Assembly: GCA_945828315.1 (NCBI GenBank)
Contig: CALZQA010000003.1
Coordinates: 1 to 64,000 of the forward strand
DNA length: 64,000 nt
Direction: 5' to 3'
Source: an uncultured bacterium
GTDB taxonomy: Bacteria; Bacillota; Clostridia; Lachnospirales; Lachnospiraceae
Shown: positions 1 through 8,931 of the stretch, one piece after another
How the letters are laid out: each line of letters begins with the position of its first letter
Numbering within the stretch: position 1 is the first letter of the stretch
The notes under the pieces: generated by a model
Seen by the model: only the letters and a program-made list of their open reading frames with translations
Databases searched by the model: none
Told to the model about the DNA's origin: nothing
Position numbers and translations under genes: made by a program

Positions 1-1
1 C

Positions 2-379
2 AATGTGCCGGGTATTTCCGCGTGGTTTGGTGAGGGTTATGTGACATACTCCAATGAGGCAAAGGAAAAGCTTTTGGGTGTTTCGCATGAGACGCTTGAG
101 ACGTACGGTGCGGTAAGCGCCGAGACTGCCGGTGAGATGGCAAGAGGCGCGGCCAATGCGGCAGATGTGGATGCCTCCATCGCAGTCACAGGCATTGCCG
201 GCCCTGATGGCGGAACAGCCGAGAAACCGGTTGGACTGGTGTATATGGGATGCTTTTGCAAAGGAAATACCTGTGTGGAAAAGCATATCTTTGACGGAGA
301 CCGTTCTCAGGTTCGTGCACAGTCCGTTCAGGCAGCGCTACGGCTGTTAAAAACGATGCTGGAGCAGTCAACAGTCTGA
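2..379 (+). CDS. pncC: Nicotinamide-nucleotide amidohydrolase / CinA C-terminal domain (5' partial)
   Basis: This is the 3' end of a CinA/PncC-family gene; the reading frame is open to the left edge, so the GTG at position 5 in the ORF track is an internal valine and not a start. The visible part (YSNEAKEKLLGV, YGAVSAETAGEMA, ITGIAGPDGGTAEKPVGLVY) is the typical C-terminal CinA domain, which hydrolyses nicotinamide mononucleotide to nicotinate mononucleotide in pyridine-nucleotide salvage. Whether the protein also has the N-terminal molybdopterin-binding-like CinA domain cannot be seen. It lies 41 nt upstream of rsmD on the same strand. The family call is secure; the substrate is inferred from the family. 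Confidence 0.9.
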   Translation, partial: NVPGISAWFGEGYVTYSNEAKEKLLGVSHETLETYGAVSAETAGEMARGAANAADVDASIAVTGIAGPDGGTAEKPVGLVYMGCFCKGNTCVEKHIFDGDRSQVRAQSVQAALRLLKTMLEQSTV

Positions 380-420
380 CCACCGGTAATAGATGATGTA
401 GAATTTACTGAGGTACAATT

Positions 421-990
421 ATGAGAATTATTGCAGGAAAAGCAAGGCGGCTTCCGCTCCGGACACTTCCGGGAAGGGATACAAGGCCGACAACCGACCG
501 CATCAAGGAGACATTGTTTAACATGCTTGCTCCGGATCTGGAAGGAGCCTATTTTCTGGATCTGTTTGCTGGCAGTGGACAGATCGGACTGGAAGCAGTC
601 AGCAGAGGAAGCGCATATTGTGTATTTGTGGATAACAACCGAAAAGCATGTGAAGTGATCAAAGACAACATGGATTTCACCAAGCTCGCCGGTCAATGTA
701 TGCTGATGAATACAGATGCCATGAGCGCGCTTCGTCGGCTTGAGGGAAAATACCGCTTTGATCTGATCTTTATGGATCCTCCTTACAATCAGGATCTGGA
801 AGCCGAGATATTAAGCTATCTGGCAGGTTCTTCCATTGTAAAGGATGGCGCGACGATCATCGTTGAAGCAGATGAACATACCGATTTTTCCTATGTGGGT
901 CGGCTTGGTTACACACTTCAGAAGGAAAAACTGTACAAAACGAATAAGCATGTGTTTCTTACGCTGAATGCGGAGAAAACAGAGGCATAA
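421..990 (+). CDS. rsmD: 16S rRNA (guanine(966)-N2)-methyltransferase RsmD
   Basis: This SAM-dependent methyltransferase modifies G966 of 16S rRNA (E. coli numbering) during 30S assembly. The 189-residue length is normal for the family. The N-terminal MRIIAGKARR...TRPTTDRIKETLFNML signature, the SAM-binding DLFAGSGQIGLEA stretch (about residues 47-59) and the catalytic DPPY motif (119-122) are all present. One residue in motif I is unusual: Q where T is common (GSGQIG rather than GSGTIG). The gene is followed after 15 nt by coaD, the common rsmD-coaD pairing. The assignment is confident. Confidence 0.95.
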   Translation: MRIIAGKARRLPLRTLPGRDTRPTTDRIKETLFNMLAPDLEGAYFLDLFAGSGQIGLEAVSRGSAYCVFVDNNRKACEVIKDNMDFTKLAGQCMLMNTDAMSALRRLEGKYRFDLIFMDPPYNQDLEAEILSYLAGSSIVKDGATIIVEADEHTDFSYVGRLGYTLQKEKLYKTNKHVFLTLNAEKTEA

Positions 991-1005
991 AAAGAGAGGC
1001 TATTT

Positions 1006-1512
1006 ATGAAAAGAGCTATTTACCCGGGAAGCTTTGATCCGGTCACAAACGGTCACATGGATATCATCCGAAGGTCCGCAAATTTCGTGGACGAGCTGTA
1101 CGTAGGTGTACTGAATAACAGTGCAAAAAATTCATTGTTTTCTGCCGAGGAACGTGTTAGTATGTTAGAGGAGATGACCGCTGATCTGCCGAATGTTCAT
1201 ATTGTTTCATTTGACGGACTTTTGGTGGATTTTGCCCGTGAGATTCATGCGACGATCATTATTCGCGGGTTGCGGGCGGTGACGGATTTCGAATATGAGC
1301 TTCAGATCGCACAGACAAATCACGTGGAGTATGAGGAGATTGAAACCATCTTTCTTACGACCAGCCTGCAGTATTCCTATCTCAGCTCGACGATCGTAAA
1401 GGAGTTTGCGGCTTACGGCGGAGATATTTCACATTTTGTTCCGGAACAGCTGATCGACCGTATTTACCAAAAATATGGCATAGAAAAAGGAGAGCATCAT
1501 CATGAACAGTAA
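1006..1512 (+). CDS. coaD: Phosphopantetheine adenylyltransferase
   Basis: CoaD transfers AMP from ATP to 4'-phosphopantetheine, the penultimate step of coenzyme A synthesis in the cytoplasm. The nucleotidyltransferase signature [12 protein letters not shown] lies at residues 6-17, and the family motif YSYLSST sits in the second half. The 168-residue length is normal. A GAGAGG ribosome binding site lies 7-12 nt before the ATG. The last 11 nt overlap the start of the next gene, so the two are probably translationally coupled. Confidence 0.96.
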   Translation: MKRAIYPGSFDPVTNGHMDIIRRSANFVDELYVGVLNNSAKNSLFSAEERVSMLEEMTADLPNVHIVSFDGLLVDFAREIHATIIIRGLRAVTDFEYELQIAQTNHVEYEEIETIFLTTSLQYSYLSSTIVKEFAAYGGDISHFVPEQLIDRIYQKYGIEKGEHHHEQ

Positions 1513-2140
1513 AATCGAACAGACCATCGAAGAATTAGAACAATACATAGACACCTGCAAACCACAGGCGTTCTCTTCTAATAAAATCATTGTCAACAAA
1601 GATCAGATCGAAGAACTTCTGACAGAGCTTCGCTTGCGGACACCGGAGGAGATCAAGCGCTATCAGAAGATGATCAGTAATAAAGAAGCAATTTTAGCAG
1701 ATGCACAGGCAAAGGCAGATGCGATCATTGCGCAGGCGGAGGTAACGCATTCTGAGCTTGTGAGCGAGCATCAGATCATGCAGCAGGCGTATGCGCAGGC
1801 AAATGAAGTCGTTATGATCGCAACGAAACAGGCACAGGAGATCCTGGATAAAGCAACCAATGATGCAAATAATATTCGCATGAGTGCGATCGGCTATACG
1901 GATGAGCTTCTGAAAAATCTGGAGGCAATCCTGTCCGGAGCCATTGAAGGGTCTAAGGCGCGTTACGAGAACCTGATCACAGGACTGAACAGCTCACTTC
2001 AGGTTGTGCTTGCAAACCGTGCAGAGCTGATGCCTCAGACAGAACCAGAGCTTTCCTCCGAAGAACCTGTATCTGCTATGGAAGAATCAGATACCATGCA
2101 GGCGGCTCCACCTGAGGCTGCTTCCGATGGACAGCAGTAA
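1502..2140 (+). CDS. Coiled-coil protein, DivIVA/ATPase-subunit-like, function unknown
   Basis: This 212-residue protein is rich in Glu, Gln and Ala and has a long predicted coiled coil (about residues 55-150, with repeats of the type [15 protein letters not shown]). An acidic, Pro/Ser-rich tail follows ([10 protein letters not shown]-like). No enzyme motif is visible. Similar proteins in Lachnospiraceae are often labelled as ATPase or vacuolar ATPase subunit H, a label that I think rests only on coiled-coil similarity. A DivIVA-like scaffold is another possibility. It overlaps coaD by 11 nt and its stop lies 16 nt from the convergent ylbJ-like stop, so it probably belongs with rsmD-coaD. Real gene, function unknown. 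Confidence 0.75.
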   Translation: MNSKIEQTIEELEQYIDTCKPQAFSSNKIIVNKDQIEELLTELRLRTPEEIKRYQKMISNKEAILADAQAKADAIIAQAEVTHSELVSEHQIMQQAYAQANEVVMIATKQAQEILDKATNDANNIRMSAIGYTDELLKNLEAILSGAIEGSKARYENLITGLNSSLQVVLANRAELMPQTEPELSSEEPVSAMEESDTMQAAPPEAASDGQQ

Positions 2141-2156
2141 GATCGCCTGATCCCTT

Positions 2157-3113
2157 TTACAGGAGCGTACAGACCAGTGCTGCCAGCACAGCTGTGACTC
2201 CTGCCAGAAGGAGGCGCCCTTTTATATACGACGTAATGGATAGCCCGGCGTTTTTTTGACCTGAACGAAGAAGAGATGCCGTCTGTGCAATTCCGGAGCA
2301 GCCGCCAAAGGCGGTAGCTGCCATGATACAGATATATTTCAAGTGTGTATCTGAAAAAAAGTCGTTGATGGCGCTGACGGCACCTGTCACTTCCGACAAT
2401 CCGGCGATCAGTGTGCACAACGCCGGAAGTGCAGACAGAAAATGCCTGCCCATACTTGTAATGATGGAAAAGAGCATGACATAACCGCCAAGCTTTAACA
2501 TGGTTTCAAAACTGTTCATGATACCGGCATCAAGGACTGCAAAGTTCATCTGCAGTCCTGATGTCGATTTTTTCGCTTCACGGATATTTATGTCTGCAGT
2601 TTTTGATCTTTTGGTCAGGATGTGCAGTCGCAGCAGACCATAGCATAGGGACGGCGCATAGAGAACCAGATAACTGACTGGGATCAACTGTGGTGCACGG
2701 AGTGTTTCGGATAGGATGTATCCGCCGACAAATGCCGGGCTCATCTGGTTGGATATGATGAACAGAAGTGATGCCTCTTCCGTGGTGAGATTTCCCCGCT
2801 CATACAAATCCACAGTCAGCTTGCAACCCATTGGAAAGCCGAACAGTGTTCCTGCAAACAGTACAAAATGCGGATAAGAAATGCTCAGTTTTTTTGTGAT
2901 GGCATCCAGATAGCCACTTCTTATGAGCAGCTGGGTAAGGATCATGAAGGGAAGCAGACTGGGAAGCAGGCGATCTGCCCAAAGCATCAGCCCAAAGCGC
3001 GCTCCTTCCGCGGCGACTGCAGGTTCGCTCAGCAGGAATAAGAGGAACATGGCAAGCATATAAGAAAACATGTATTTTTTTGTAACATACCGGTGTGGGA
3101 TTCTTTTTCTCAT
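2157..3113 (-). CDS. YlbJ-like sporulation/nucleoside-recognition (Gate-domain) membrane protein
   Basis: This 318-residue integral membrane protein shows about eight hydrophobic segments and the YlbJ-family features WADRLLPSLLPFMILTQLL, FPMGCK and FIISNQMSPAFVGGYIL. YlbJ-type proteins carry the nucleoside-recognition or Gate fold, and in Bacillus YlbJ contributes to spore coat/cortex development; the transported molecule is unknown. The protein is shorter than Bacillus YlbJ (about 400 residues). The position beside coaD matches the Bacillus gene order. The start at 3113 has no good Shine-Dalgarno sequence, so the exact N-terminus is uncertain. Only 33 nt separate it from the divergent M23 gene. 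Confidence 0.8.
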   Translation of the reverse strand: MRKRIPHRYVTKKYMFSYMLAMFLLFLLSEPAVAAEGARFGLMLWADRLLPSLLPFMILTQLLIRSGYLDAITKKLSISYPHFVLFAGTLFGFPMGCKLTVDLYERGNLTTEEASLLFIISNQMSPAFVGGYILSETLRAPQLIPVSYLVLYAPSLCYGLLRLHILTKRSKTADINIREAKKSTSGLQMNFAVLDAGIMNSFETMLKLGGYVMLFSIITSMGRHFLSALPALCTLIAGLSEVTGAVSAINDFFSDTHLKYICIMAATAFGGCSGIAQTASLLRSGQKNAGLSITSYIKGRLLLAGVTAVLAALVCTLL

Positions 3114-3146
3114 ATTACTAAAAACTATGTCAGGCAGGTAAGAAAT

Positions 3147-3842
3147 ATGAAAAAAAGAATGTGGTTGTTGCTATTGGTGATCGTGCTGGCGGCACTGGAT
3201 GTGATCTCAGCTGATCATTTGAGGATCGATGCTGCCTCATCAAAATTCTCGGAAAGCTCGGATGAGGATCACGGCCCTGAAGCGGATGCGCCGGAAGAAC
3301 AAAAACGAAACAACGGCATACCGCCGGACGAGGTGGCTGCTATCATACAGGAAGAACTTCGTTTGTTTCCAATCCCGCAGTCAATCTCTCATCCGGCTTA
3401 TCAGGCATCCTTTGAGGATTCCTGGATGTCGGAACGCACCTTTGGCGGCGAGCGCGGACATGAAGGAACAGACATTATGCTTGATCCGGACGAACGGGGT
3501 CTGTTCCCGGTGCTGTCCATGACAGATGGTGTGATAGAAAAAAGGGGCTGGCTGCCTCAAGGCGGATATCGTCTGGGCATCCGTAGTACCGGTGGAATCT
3601 ACTATTATTATGCACATTTGTATGACTATGCAGAAGGGACCGAGACGGGCGCTGTTGTTGCGGCCGGACAGTTGCTTGGGTTTGCCGGAGACAGTGGTTA
3701 CAGCAATATAGAGGGAACAATTGGAAATTTCCCGGTACATCTTCATGTGGGTATTTATTATAATGATGCACAGGGCATGGAGACAGCAGTGGATCCGTAT
3801 CCGTTTCTCTTGCCGCTGGACATTGTAAGGATGGATTTTTAA
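3147..3842 (+). CDS. Membrane-anchored M23 (LytM-type) metallopeptidase
   Basis: This is a 231-residue protein with an N-terminal hydrophobic signal or anchor (WLLLLVIVLAALDVI), a charged linker and a C-terminal LytM/M23 domain. The zinc-binding HxxxD (HEGTD) and HxH (HLHVG) motifs are present. M23 enzymes cut peptide bonds in peptidoglycan cross-links. I chose the ATG at 3147 over the upstream ORF start because it begins a standard MKKRMW signal peptide; the 18 extra residues in the track run into the divergent gene's region. The neighbouring YlbJ-like gene hints at a sporulation role, but this is inference. Confidence 0.85.
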   Translation: MKKRMWLLLLVIVLAALDVISADHLRIDAASSKFSESSDEDHGPEADAPEEQKRNNGIPPDEVAAIIQEELRLFPIPQSISHPAYQASFEDSWMSERTFGGERGHEGTDIMLDPDERGLFPVLSMTDGVIEKRGWLPQGGYRLGIRSTGGIYYYYAHLYDYAEGTETGAVVAAGQLLGFAGDSGYSNIEGTIGNFPVHLHVGIYYNDAQGMETAVDPYPFLLPLDIVRMDF

Positions 3843-3906
3843 ATAGGTTTCATCTGACAAAACGGGTTAAAATATTAAGGATCGATGTTTGAAGAAAGGA
3901 AATATC

Positions 3907-4626
3907 ATGAGCTTGATCAGACTGGATAAATATTTAGCAGATATGCAGGTTGGGACACGCAGCGAGGTTAAAAAACTCATCCGTGCCGGCAAGGTACAGG
4001 TGGGTGGTCATGTCTGCAAAAATGCGGACGAAAAATTTGATCCGGAGCAGACGGATGTGATGGTGGACCATGTTCTTGTCGGTTATGCAGCCTATGAATA
4101 TTTTATGCTGAACAAGCCGAAGGGGTGTGTATCTGCCACGGAGGATAATCGTTATCCCGCGGTGCTGGATTATATCTCGCAGCATAAGCGAAAGGATCTG
4201 TTTCCTGTTGGACGGTTGGATCTTGATACGGAAGGATTGCTGCTCATCACCAACGACGGAGCTCTGGCACATGAGCTTTTAAGTCCGTCAAAGCATATCC
4301 CGAAGACCTATGAGGCGAAGATCGACGGTATTGTGACACAGGCGGATGCAGAATTGTTTGCACAGGGGATGGATATTGGCGAAAAAAAGCCCACAAAGCC
4401 GGCTGAGCTTATCATTTTAAAGGCAAATGTGATCTCTCATGTGCAGATCACGATCTACGAGGGTAAGTTTCATCAGATCAAGCGCATGTTTGAGAAGGTG
4501 GGCAAGCCGGTGTTGGAGTTAAAACGTATTTCCATGGGCGCACTGGTTTTGGATGAACAGCTGAAGCCGGGGGAATACCGGGCGCTGACAGAGAAAGAGA
4601 TCAATTATTTACGACAGAGAGGATAA
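3907..4626 (+). CDS. RsuA/RluB/E/F-family pseudouridine synthase
   Basis: This enzyme isomerises uridine to pseudouridine in ribosomal RNA, probably U516 of 16S rRNA if it is a true RsuA. An N-terminal S4 RNA-binding domain (IRLDKYLADMQVGTRSEVKKLI) is followed by the catalytic domain with the active-site motif GRLDLDTEGLLLITNDG. The ATG at 3907 is preferred to the TTG at 3889 because AAGAAAGGA lies six bases before it and the S4 domain starts immediately. Length is 239 residues. It is followed after 6 nt by a HAD gene. The exact target base cannot be told from sequence alone. Confidence 0.9.
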   Translation: MSLIRLDKYLADMQVGTRSEVKKLIRAGKVQVGGHVCKNADEKFDPEQTDVMVDHVLVGYAAYEYFMLNKPKGCVSATEDNRYPAVLDYISQHKRKDLFPVGRLDLDTEGLLLITNDGALAHELLSPSKHIPKTYEAKIDGIVTQADAELFAQGMDIGEKKPTKPAELIILKANVISHVQITIYEGKFHQIKRMFEKVGKPVLELKRISMGALVLDEQLKPGEYRALTEKEINYLRQRG

Positions 4627-4632
4627 ACAGCA

Positions 4633-5301
4633 ATGCTTGAAGGAATCAAAGGAATTATTTTCGACCTGGACGGAACAATGGTGGACTCCATGTGGATGTG
4701 GCGAGGGATCGACAATGAATTCATGGACGCGCACGGATTGGAAATGACAGACGATCTGGAAACAGCCATCGAGGGGATGAGTTTTCGGGAAACTGCAGAG
4801 TATTTTGTGCGTACATATCCGCTTCAGGAAACGGTGGAAGAATTGATGGATATCTGGGTGCAGATGGCAATCGACAAATATCAGAATGAAGTGCCTGTCA
4901 AACCGGGACTGATCCTTTTTTTGCAGGAGATGAAAAAACGAGGCATCCGCATGGGAATCGCCACAAGCAATGCGCGTATTCTTCTGGATGCAGTCGCTGA
5001 TGCACACGGATTTTACGATTATATGGACGGTATGCTGACCGCCAATGAGGTGAAACGCGGTAAACCGGCACCGGATGTGTTTCTCGCGGTGGCGGAAAAG
5101 ATTGGTATTGCACCCGCTGATTGTCTGGTATTCGAGGATATTCCGCAGGGCATTCGTGCCGGACTTGCTGCAGGAATGAAAGTGTGTGCGGTGTTCGACG
5201 AATATTCCAAGGCGCAGGAAGCCGAAAAGCGTACGCTGGCCCACTACTACATTGATTCCTACGACCAGGTACTGGACGGAAGCTACGAGCGGTTGTTGTA
5301 A
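4633..5301 (+). CDS. HAD-superfamily hydrolase, beta-phosphoglucomutase/phosphatase-like
   Basis: This is a 222-residue HAD phosphohydrolase with motif I FDLDGT (residues 10-15, aspartates 11 and 13), motif II ATSNA, motif III KRGKPAPD and motif IV FEDIPQGI. The helical cap between motifs I and II makes it a subfamily I enzyme of the kind that includes beta-phosphoglucomutase and small sugar-phosphate phosphatases. The substrate cannot be deduced. It is only 6 nt downstream of the pseudouridine synthase and likely cotranscribed with it. Confidence 0.88.
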   Translation: MLEGIKGIIFDLDGTMVDSMWMWRGIDNEFMDAHGLEMTDDLETAIEGMSFRETAEYFVRTYPLQETVEELMDIWVQMAIDKYQNEVPVKPGLILFLQEMKKRGIRMGIATSNARILLDAVADAHGFYDYMDGMLTANEVKRGKPAPDVFLAVAEKIGIAPADCLVFEDIPQGIRAGLAAGMKVCAVFDEYSKAQEAEKRTLAHYYIDSYDQVLDGSYERLL

Positions 5302-5324
5302 AATCCTCCCGTGCGTGGTAAAAT
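5296..5324 (+). promoter_or_regulatory. Possible weak sigma-A promoter before the YgiQ gene
   Basis: TTGTAA at 5296-5301 and TAAAAT at 5319-5324 are separated by 17 nt. The -35 overlaps the HAD stop region. A small inverted repeat, GTAACT/AGTTAC (5335-5340 and 5347-5352), follows in the leader. Both hexamers match consensus only partly, so this is tentative. Confidence 0.35.
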
Positions 5325-5370
5325 AAACTGTTAAGTAACTGCGGATAGTTACATCTGAGTGAGGAATGAT

Positions 5371-7308
5371 ATGATACATGATTTTTTACCTGTGACAAGA
5401 GAAGACTGTGACAAGAGAGGCTGGGGACAGCTGGATTTTGTATATGTGATCGGAGATGCCTATGTCGATCATCCGTCTTTTGGTCCGGCGATCATCAGCC
5501 GTTTGCTGGAATCACATGGATATACGGTCGGCATTATCCCGCAGCCTGACTGGAAAGACGAGAAAAGCATTCAGGTCTTTGGAGAGCCGCGGCTTGGCTT
5601 TTTAGTATCCGGAGGTAATATGGATTCCATGGTCAATCATTATTCGGTATCCAAAAAGCACCGTGAGACAGATGCTTACACCCCCGGTGGAGAGATGGGA
5701 AAGCGCCCGGATTATGCAGTTGTCGTATACGGCAATCTGATCCGGCGCACTTACAAGCATACACCGATCATCATCGGCGGTATTGAGGCAAGTCTGCGCA
5801 GGCTTGCACACTACGACTACTGGTCTAACAAAATACGCCGTTCGATCCTGCTGGACTCCGGGGCAGATCTGATCTCATACGGAATGGGAGAGCACAGTAT
5901 CATTGAGATCGCCGATGCATTGGACAGCGGGATTGCTGTCAGCGATCTTACATTTATTGATGGAACCGTGTATAAGACAAGAGACCGTTCACTTTTGGAA
6001 CAAAACCGGGCGAAGGCATTACCGTGTTTTGAGGAGGTGCGTGCCTCCAAGGAAGCCTATGCCAGGAGTTTTTATATCCAGTACTGCAATACCGATCATT
6101 TTGTTGCAGATACCCTTTATGAGACATATGATGAAAAATTGTTTGTCGTCCAAAACCGTCCGGCTAAACCTTTGACACAGGAAGAAATGGATCGCGTTTA
6201 TGCACTGCCATATATGCGTACCTATCATCCGATGTATGAGGCTGCTGGTGGCATTCCGGCGATCCGTGAAGTGAAATTCTCACTGATCAGCAACCGGGGC
6301 TGTTTCGGAGGATGCAATTTCTGTGCGTTGACTTTTCATCAGGGACGTACTGTCCAGACACGGAGTCATGCATCGATCGTCGAGGAGGCAAAAAAACTCA
6401 CTTACGAGCCGGATTTTAAGGGATACATCCATGATGTAGGCGGTCCAACGGCGAATTTCAGACATCCGTCCTGCGAAAAGCAGCTGACAAGGGGTGTCTG
6501 TCCCAACAGACAGTGTTTGTTCCCGAAACCCTGCAAAAACCTTGTGGCAGACCACTCGGATTACATTCAGCTGTTGCGAAAACTGCGTGAGATTCCCGGC
6601 GTCAAGAAGGTTTTTATCCGTTCGGGGATCCGTTTTGATTATGTACTGGCAGATAAAAACGATGATTTTCTGCGGGAGCTGTGTGAGTATCATGTCAGCG
6701 GACAGCTGAAGGTCGCTCCGGAGCATATTTCAAAAAAAGTGCTGGACAAGCTGGGAAAACCGGCACCGGAAGTTTATAAGAACTTTGTAGAACGCTATAA
6801 CCGCATGAATGAAAAGCTTGGAAAAAAGCAGTATCTGGTACCGTATCTCATGTCTTCGCATCCGGGCGCCACGCTCACCGAAGCCATAGAACTGGCAGAA
6901 TATCTGCGGGATATCCATTATATGCCGGAACAGGTGCAGGATTTTTATCCGACACCGTCAACGATCTCCACATGTATGTATTACACCGGGCTTGATCCAC
7001 GGGATATGACACCGGTCTACACTGCGACCAATCCCCATGAGAAGGCCATGCAGCGGGCATTGATGCAATATCGAAATCCGAAAAACTATGACCTGGTAAA
7101 AGAGGCGTTGGAGCGCGCCGGCAGGACTGACCTGATCGGATTTGGTCCGAAGTGCCTGATCCGTCCGAGAAGCGGTGCAGGCGCAGCCCATCGCGAAGAA
7201 AAACGTGACAGGGGCTATGCAGGTGCGCGTGTAAAACATGCCAAGACAGTCGGGCCGTCAAAAAAGAAGACGATCCGAAACGTACACAAAAAGAAGAGAC
7301 AAGGGTAA
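5371..7308 (+). CDS. YgiQ-family (UPF0313) radical-SAM protein
   Basis: This large (645-residue) radical-SAM enzyme of the YgiQ family has an N-terminal conserved region (SGGNMDSMVNHY, IIGGIEASLRRLAHYDYWS), the [4Fe-4S] cluster motif GCFGGCNFC (CxxxCxxC) near the middle, and a second cysteine-rich stretch (GVCPNRQCLFPKPC) typical of the family. A basic Lys/Arg-rich tail (KKKTIRNVHKKKRQG) ends the protein and could bind nucleic acid. The chemical reaction of YgiQ proteins is not known to me. The ATG at 5371 is preferred to the GTG at 5359 because GTGAGG sits as a Shine-Dalgarno sequence before it. Confidence 0.9.
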   Translation: MIHDFLPVTREDCDKRGWGQLDFVYVIGDAYVDHPSFGPAIISRLLESHGYTVGIIPQPDWKDEKSIQVFGEPRLGFLVSGGNMDSMVNHYSVSKKHRETDAYTPGGEMGKRPDYAVVVYGNLIRRTYKHTPIIIGGIEASLRRLAHYDYWSNKIRRSILLDSGADLISYGMGEHSIIEIADALDSGIAVSDLTFIDGTVYKTRDRSLLEQNRAKALPCFEEVRASKEAYARSFYIQYCNTDHFVADTLYETYDEKLFVVQNRPAKPLTQEEMDRVYALPYMRTYHPMYEAAGGIPAIREVKFSLISNRGCFGGCNFCALTFHQGRTVQTRSHASIVEEAKKLTYEPDFKGYIHDVGGPTANFRHPSCEKQLTRGVCPNRQCLFPKPCKNLVADHSDYIQLLRKLREIPGVKKVFIRSGIRFDYVLADKNDDFLRELCEYHVSGQLKVAPEHISKKVLDKLGKPAPEVYKNFVERYNRMNEKLGKKQYLVPYLMSSHPGATLTEAIELAEYLRDIHYMPEQVQDFYPTPSTISTCMYYTGLDPRDMTPVYTATNPHEKAMQRALMQYRNPKNYDLVKEALERAGRTDLIGFGPKCLIRPRSGAGAAHREEKRDRGYAGARVKHAKTVGPSKKKTIRNVHKKKRQG

Positions 7309-7345
7309 CTGTTCAGAACAATCACAAACAGGGTGAGTAAAAGAT

Positions 7346-8332
7346 ATGAAAGCATTTACGATCAGGGAAAATGAAGCGGGACAGCGGCTGGACAAATATT
7401 TGCGAAAGCTCCTACCGGATGCACCGGGCAGTTTTATATATAAAATGCTCCGCAAAAAGAATATTGTGTTAAATGCACAGAAAGCTACCGGTGCGGAGCA
7501 TTTATCAGTGGGCGACGAGGTGGTCTGTTTTCTGTCTGATGAGACCTTTGACAAGTTCTCAAGGAGCGCGGAGGATACGATCGAGGAACTGAAGCGTGTG
7601 CCTGTTCAGCCTGCTTTTTCCATTGTTTATGAAGATGATGATGTGCTTGTCATGAATAAACCGGCTGGCATGCTCTCGCAAAAGGCAAAAGAATCCGATA
7701 TCTCGGCAAATGAGCATATGATCGCCTATCTTCTGGAGTCGAAAGCACTGACAGAGGAGGATCTGCATACCTTCCGGCCTTCCATCTGTAACCGTCTGGA
7801 CCGCAACACTTCCGGACTGCTTCTGGCAGGAAAGACACTGCGGGGATTGCAGCAGCTTTCGGCAGAACTCAAAAGCCGATCCATGGCAAAATATTATCGG
7901 TGTCTGGTAAAAGGTGACATTCCGGAAAAGAAACTGCAGAAAGGTTATCTGTTAAAAGATGAGCGCGAAAATGCTGTTTCTATTTTTCAGAATGGCGCAC
8001 CTAACCGTAAATATATAGAGACGGAATATGATCCGGTGGAGCGTTTTGGTGATTATACTTTACTGGAAGTACATCTCATCACCGGTCGTTCCCACCAGAT
8101 CCGTGCCCATTTGTCATCACTCGGTCATCCGGTGATCGGTGATCCGAAATACGGTGATATGCGCGAAAACAGACTCTTTGAGAACAAGGCAGGCGTAAAT
8201 CGCCAGTTGCTGCATGCGTATCGGGTACATTTCTCTGACGGCAGCGAAGTGATTGCAGATCTGCCGGGCGATTTCGAAGCGGCGCTTTCCTGGCTTCGGG
8301 GTCGAATGCCTATAGAACCGGTGAAAGGATAA
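7346..8332 (+). CDS. RluA-family pseudouridine synthase (RluC-like)
   Basis: This 328-residue pseudouridine synthase has an N-terminal S4 domain (GQRLDKYLRKLLPDAPGSFI) and the RluA-type active-site motif CNRLDRNTSGLLLAGKT with the catalytic aspartate. GRSHQIRAHLSSLGHPVIGD is the second conserved family motif. The S4 domain argues for an rRNA substrate (RluC/RluD-like) rather than tRNA. It is followed after 5 nt by recU, suggesting cotranscription. A second member of the family lies at 32967-33899. Confidence 0.9.
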   Translation: MKAFTIRENEAGQRLDKYLRKLLPDAPGSFIYKMLRKKNIVLNAQKATGAEHLSVGDEVVCFLSDETFDKFSRSAEDTIEELKRVPVQPAFSIVYEDDDVLVMNKPAGMLSQKAKESDISANEHMIAYLLESKALTEEDLHTFRPSICNRLDRNTSGLLLAGKTLRGLQQLSAELKSRSMAKYYRCLVKGDIPEKKLQKGYLLKDERENAVSIFQNGAPNRKYIETEYDPVERFGDYTLLEVHLITGRSHQIRAHLSSLGHPVIGDPKYGDMRENRLFENKAGVNRQLLHAYRVHFSDGSEVIADLPGDFEAALSWLRGRMPIEPVKG

Positions 8333-8337
8333 TTGTC

Positions 8338-8874
8338 ATGGCAACGTGGAATTCAAGAGGGCTTCGCGGATCTGCGCTGGAGGAGCTTGTAAACCGCACC
8401 AATGAAATATATGCGGAAAACTCGCTGGCACTGATCCAGAAGGTACCTACTCCGATCACTCCCATCAATATTGATAAGCAGACACGACATATCACATTGG
8501 CATATTTTGACCAGAAAAGTACAGTTGACTATATTGGCGTCGTGCAAGGAATTCCTGTCTGCTTTGATGCAAAAGAATGTCATACGGACACATTTCCCTT
8601 ACAAAACATTCACAAACATCAGGTAGAATTTATGAAGCGTTTTGAAGAACAACAGGGAGTTGCATTCTTTTTGATCCATTATACCAAACGGGATATTTTT
8701 TACTACCTGCCATTACGTCAGCTCCTTACTTTCTGGAATCGTATGGAGGATGGTGGAAGAAAAAGCTTTCGCTTTGAGGAACTGAGTGAAGAATTTTTCT
8801 TTCAAATGGGAAAAAATGGTGTATTTGTGCCGTATTTACAGCCTTTACAGATCGATTTGGATGCACGAGGTTGA
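8338..8874 (+). CDS. recU: Holliday junction resolvase RecU
   Basis: RecU cuts four-way DNA junctions during recombination and chromosome segregation in Firmicutes. The 178-residue protein has the family's NSRGLRGSALEELVNRTN start and the catalytic core STVDYIGV...FDAKEC, where the usual FEAKET is changed to FDAKEC. The acidic and lysine catalytic positions are therefore kept, with Asp replacing Glu. HxHQxxFM and FFLIHYT-type stretches also match. It is usually next to ponA in Bacillus; here it follows a pseudouridine synthase and its stop codon overlaps the his promoter. Confidence 0.92.
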   Translation: MATWNSRGLRGSALEELVNRTNEIYAENSLALIQKVPTPITPINIDKQTRHITLAYFDQKSTVDYIGVVQGIPVCFDAKECHTDTFPLQNIHKHQVEFMKRFEEQQGVAFFLIHYTKRDIFYYLPLRQLLTFWNRMEDGGRKSFRFEELSEEFFFQMGKNGVFVPYLQPLQIDLDARG

Positions 8875-8899
8875 CTTTTACAGAAGAATCGCGTATAAT
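8871..8899 (+). promoter_or_regulatory. Sigma-A promoter of the histidine operon
   Basis: TTGACT (8871-8876) and a perfect TATAAT (8894-8899) are separated by exactly 17 nt. The -35 hexamer overlaps the recU stop codon, so the promoter uses the end of the upstream gene. Transcription would start near 8906 and read hisZ. Confidence 0.85.
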
Positions 8900-8913
8900 C
8901 AGAAAGGTTCAGT

Positions 8914-8931
8914 GTGCTACCAAATTAGCAC
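8914..8931 (+). promoter_or_regulatory. Palindrome in the his leader (possible operator or RNA hairpin)
   Basis: GTGCTA-CCAAAT-TAGCAC forms a perfect six-base-pair inverted repeat with a six-base spacer, just downstream of the predicted transcription start. It can be extended by two wobble pairs if it acts as RNA. Its place is right for a repressor operator or a small leader hairpin. No U-run follows, so it is not a terminator. The ligand or regulator is unknown. Confidence 0.45.

Noticed and set aside
4609-5379. 256-residue minus-strand ORF opposite the HAD hydrolase gene
   Set aside because: It is an antisense shadow: the + strand HAD gene has all four motifs, and the shadow has a His/Cys-rich composition without a recognised domain or ribosome binding site.
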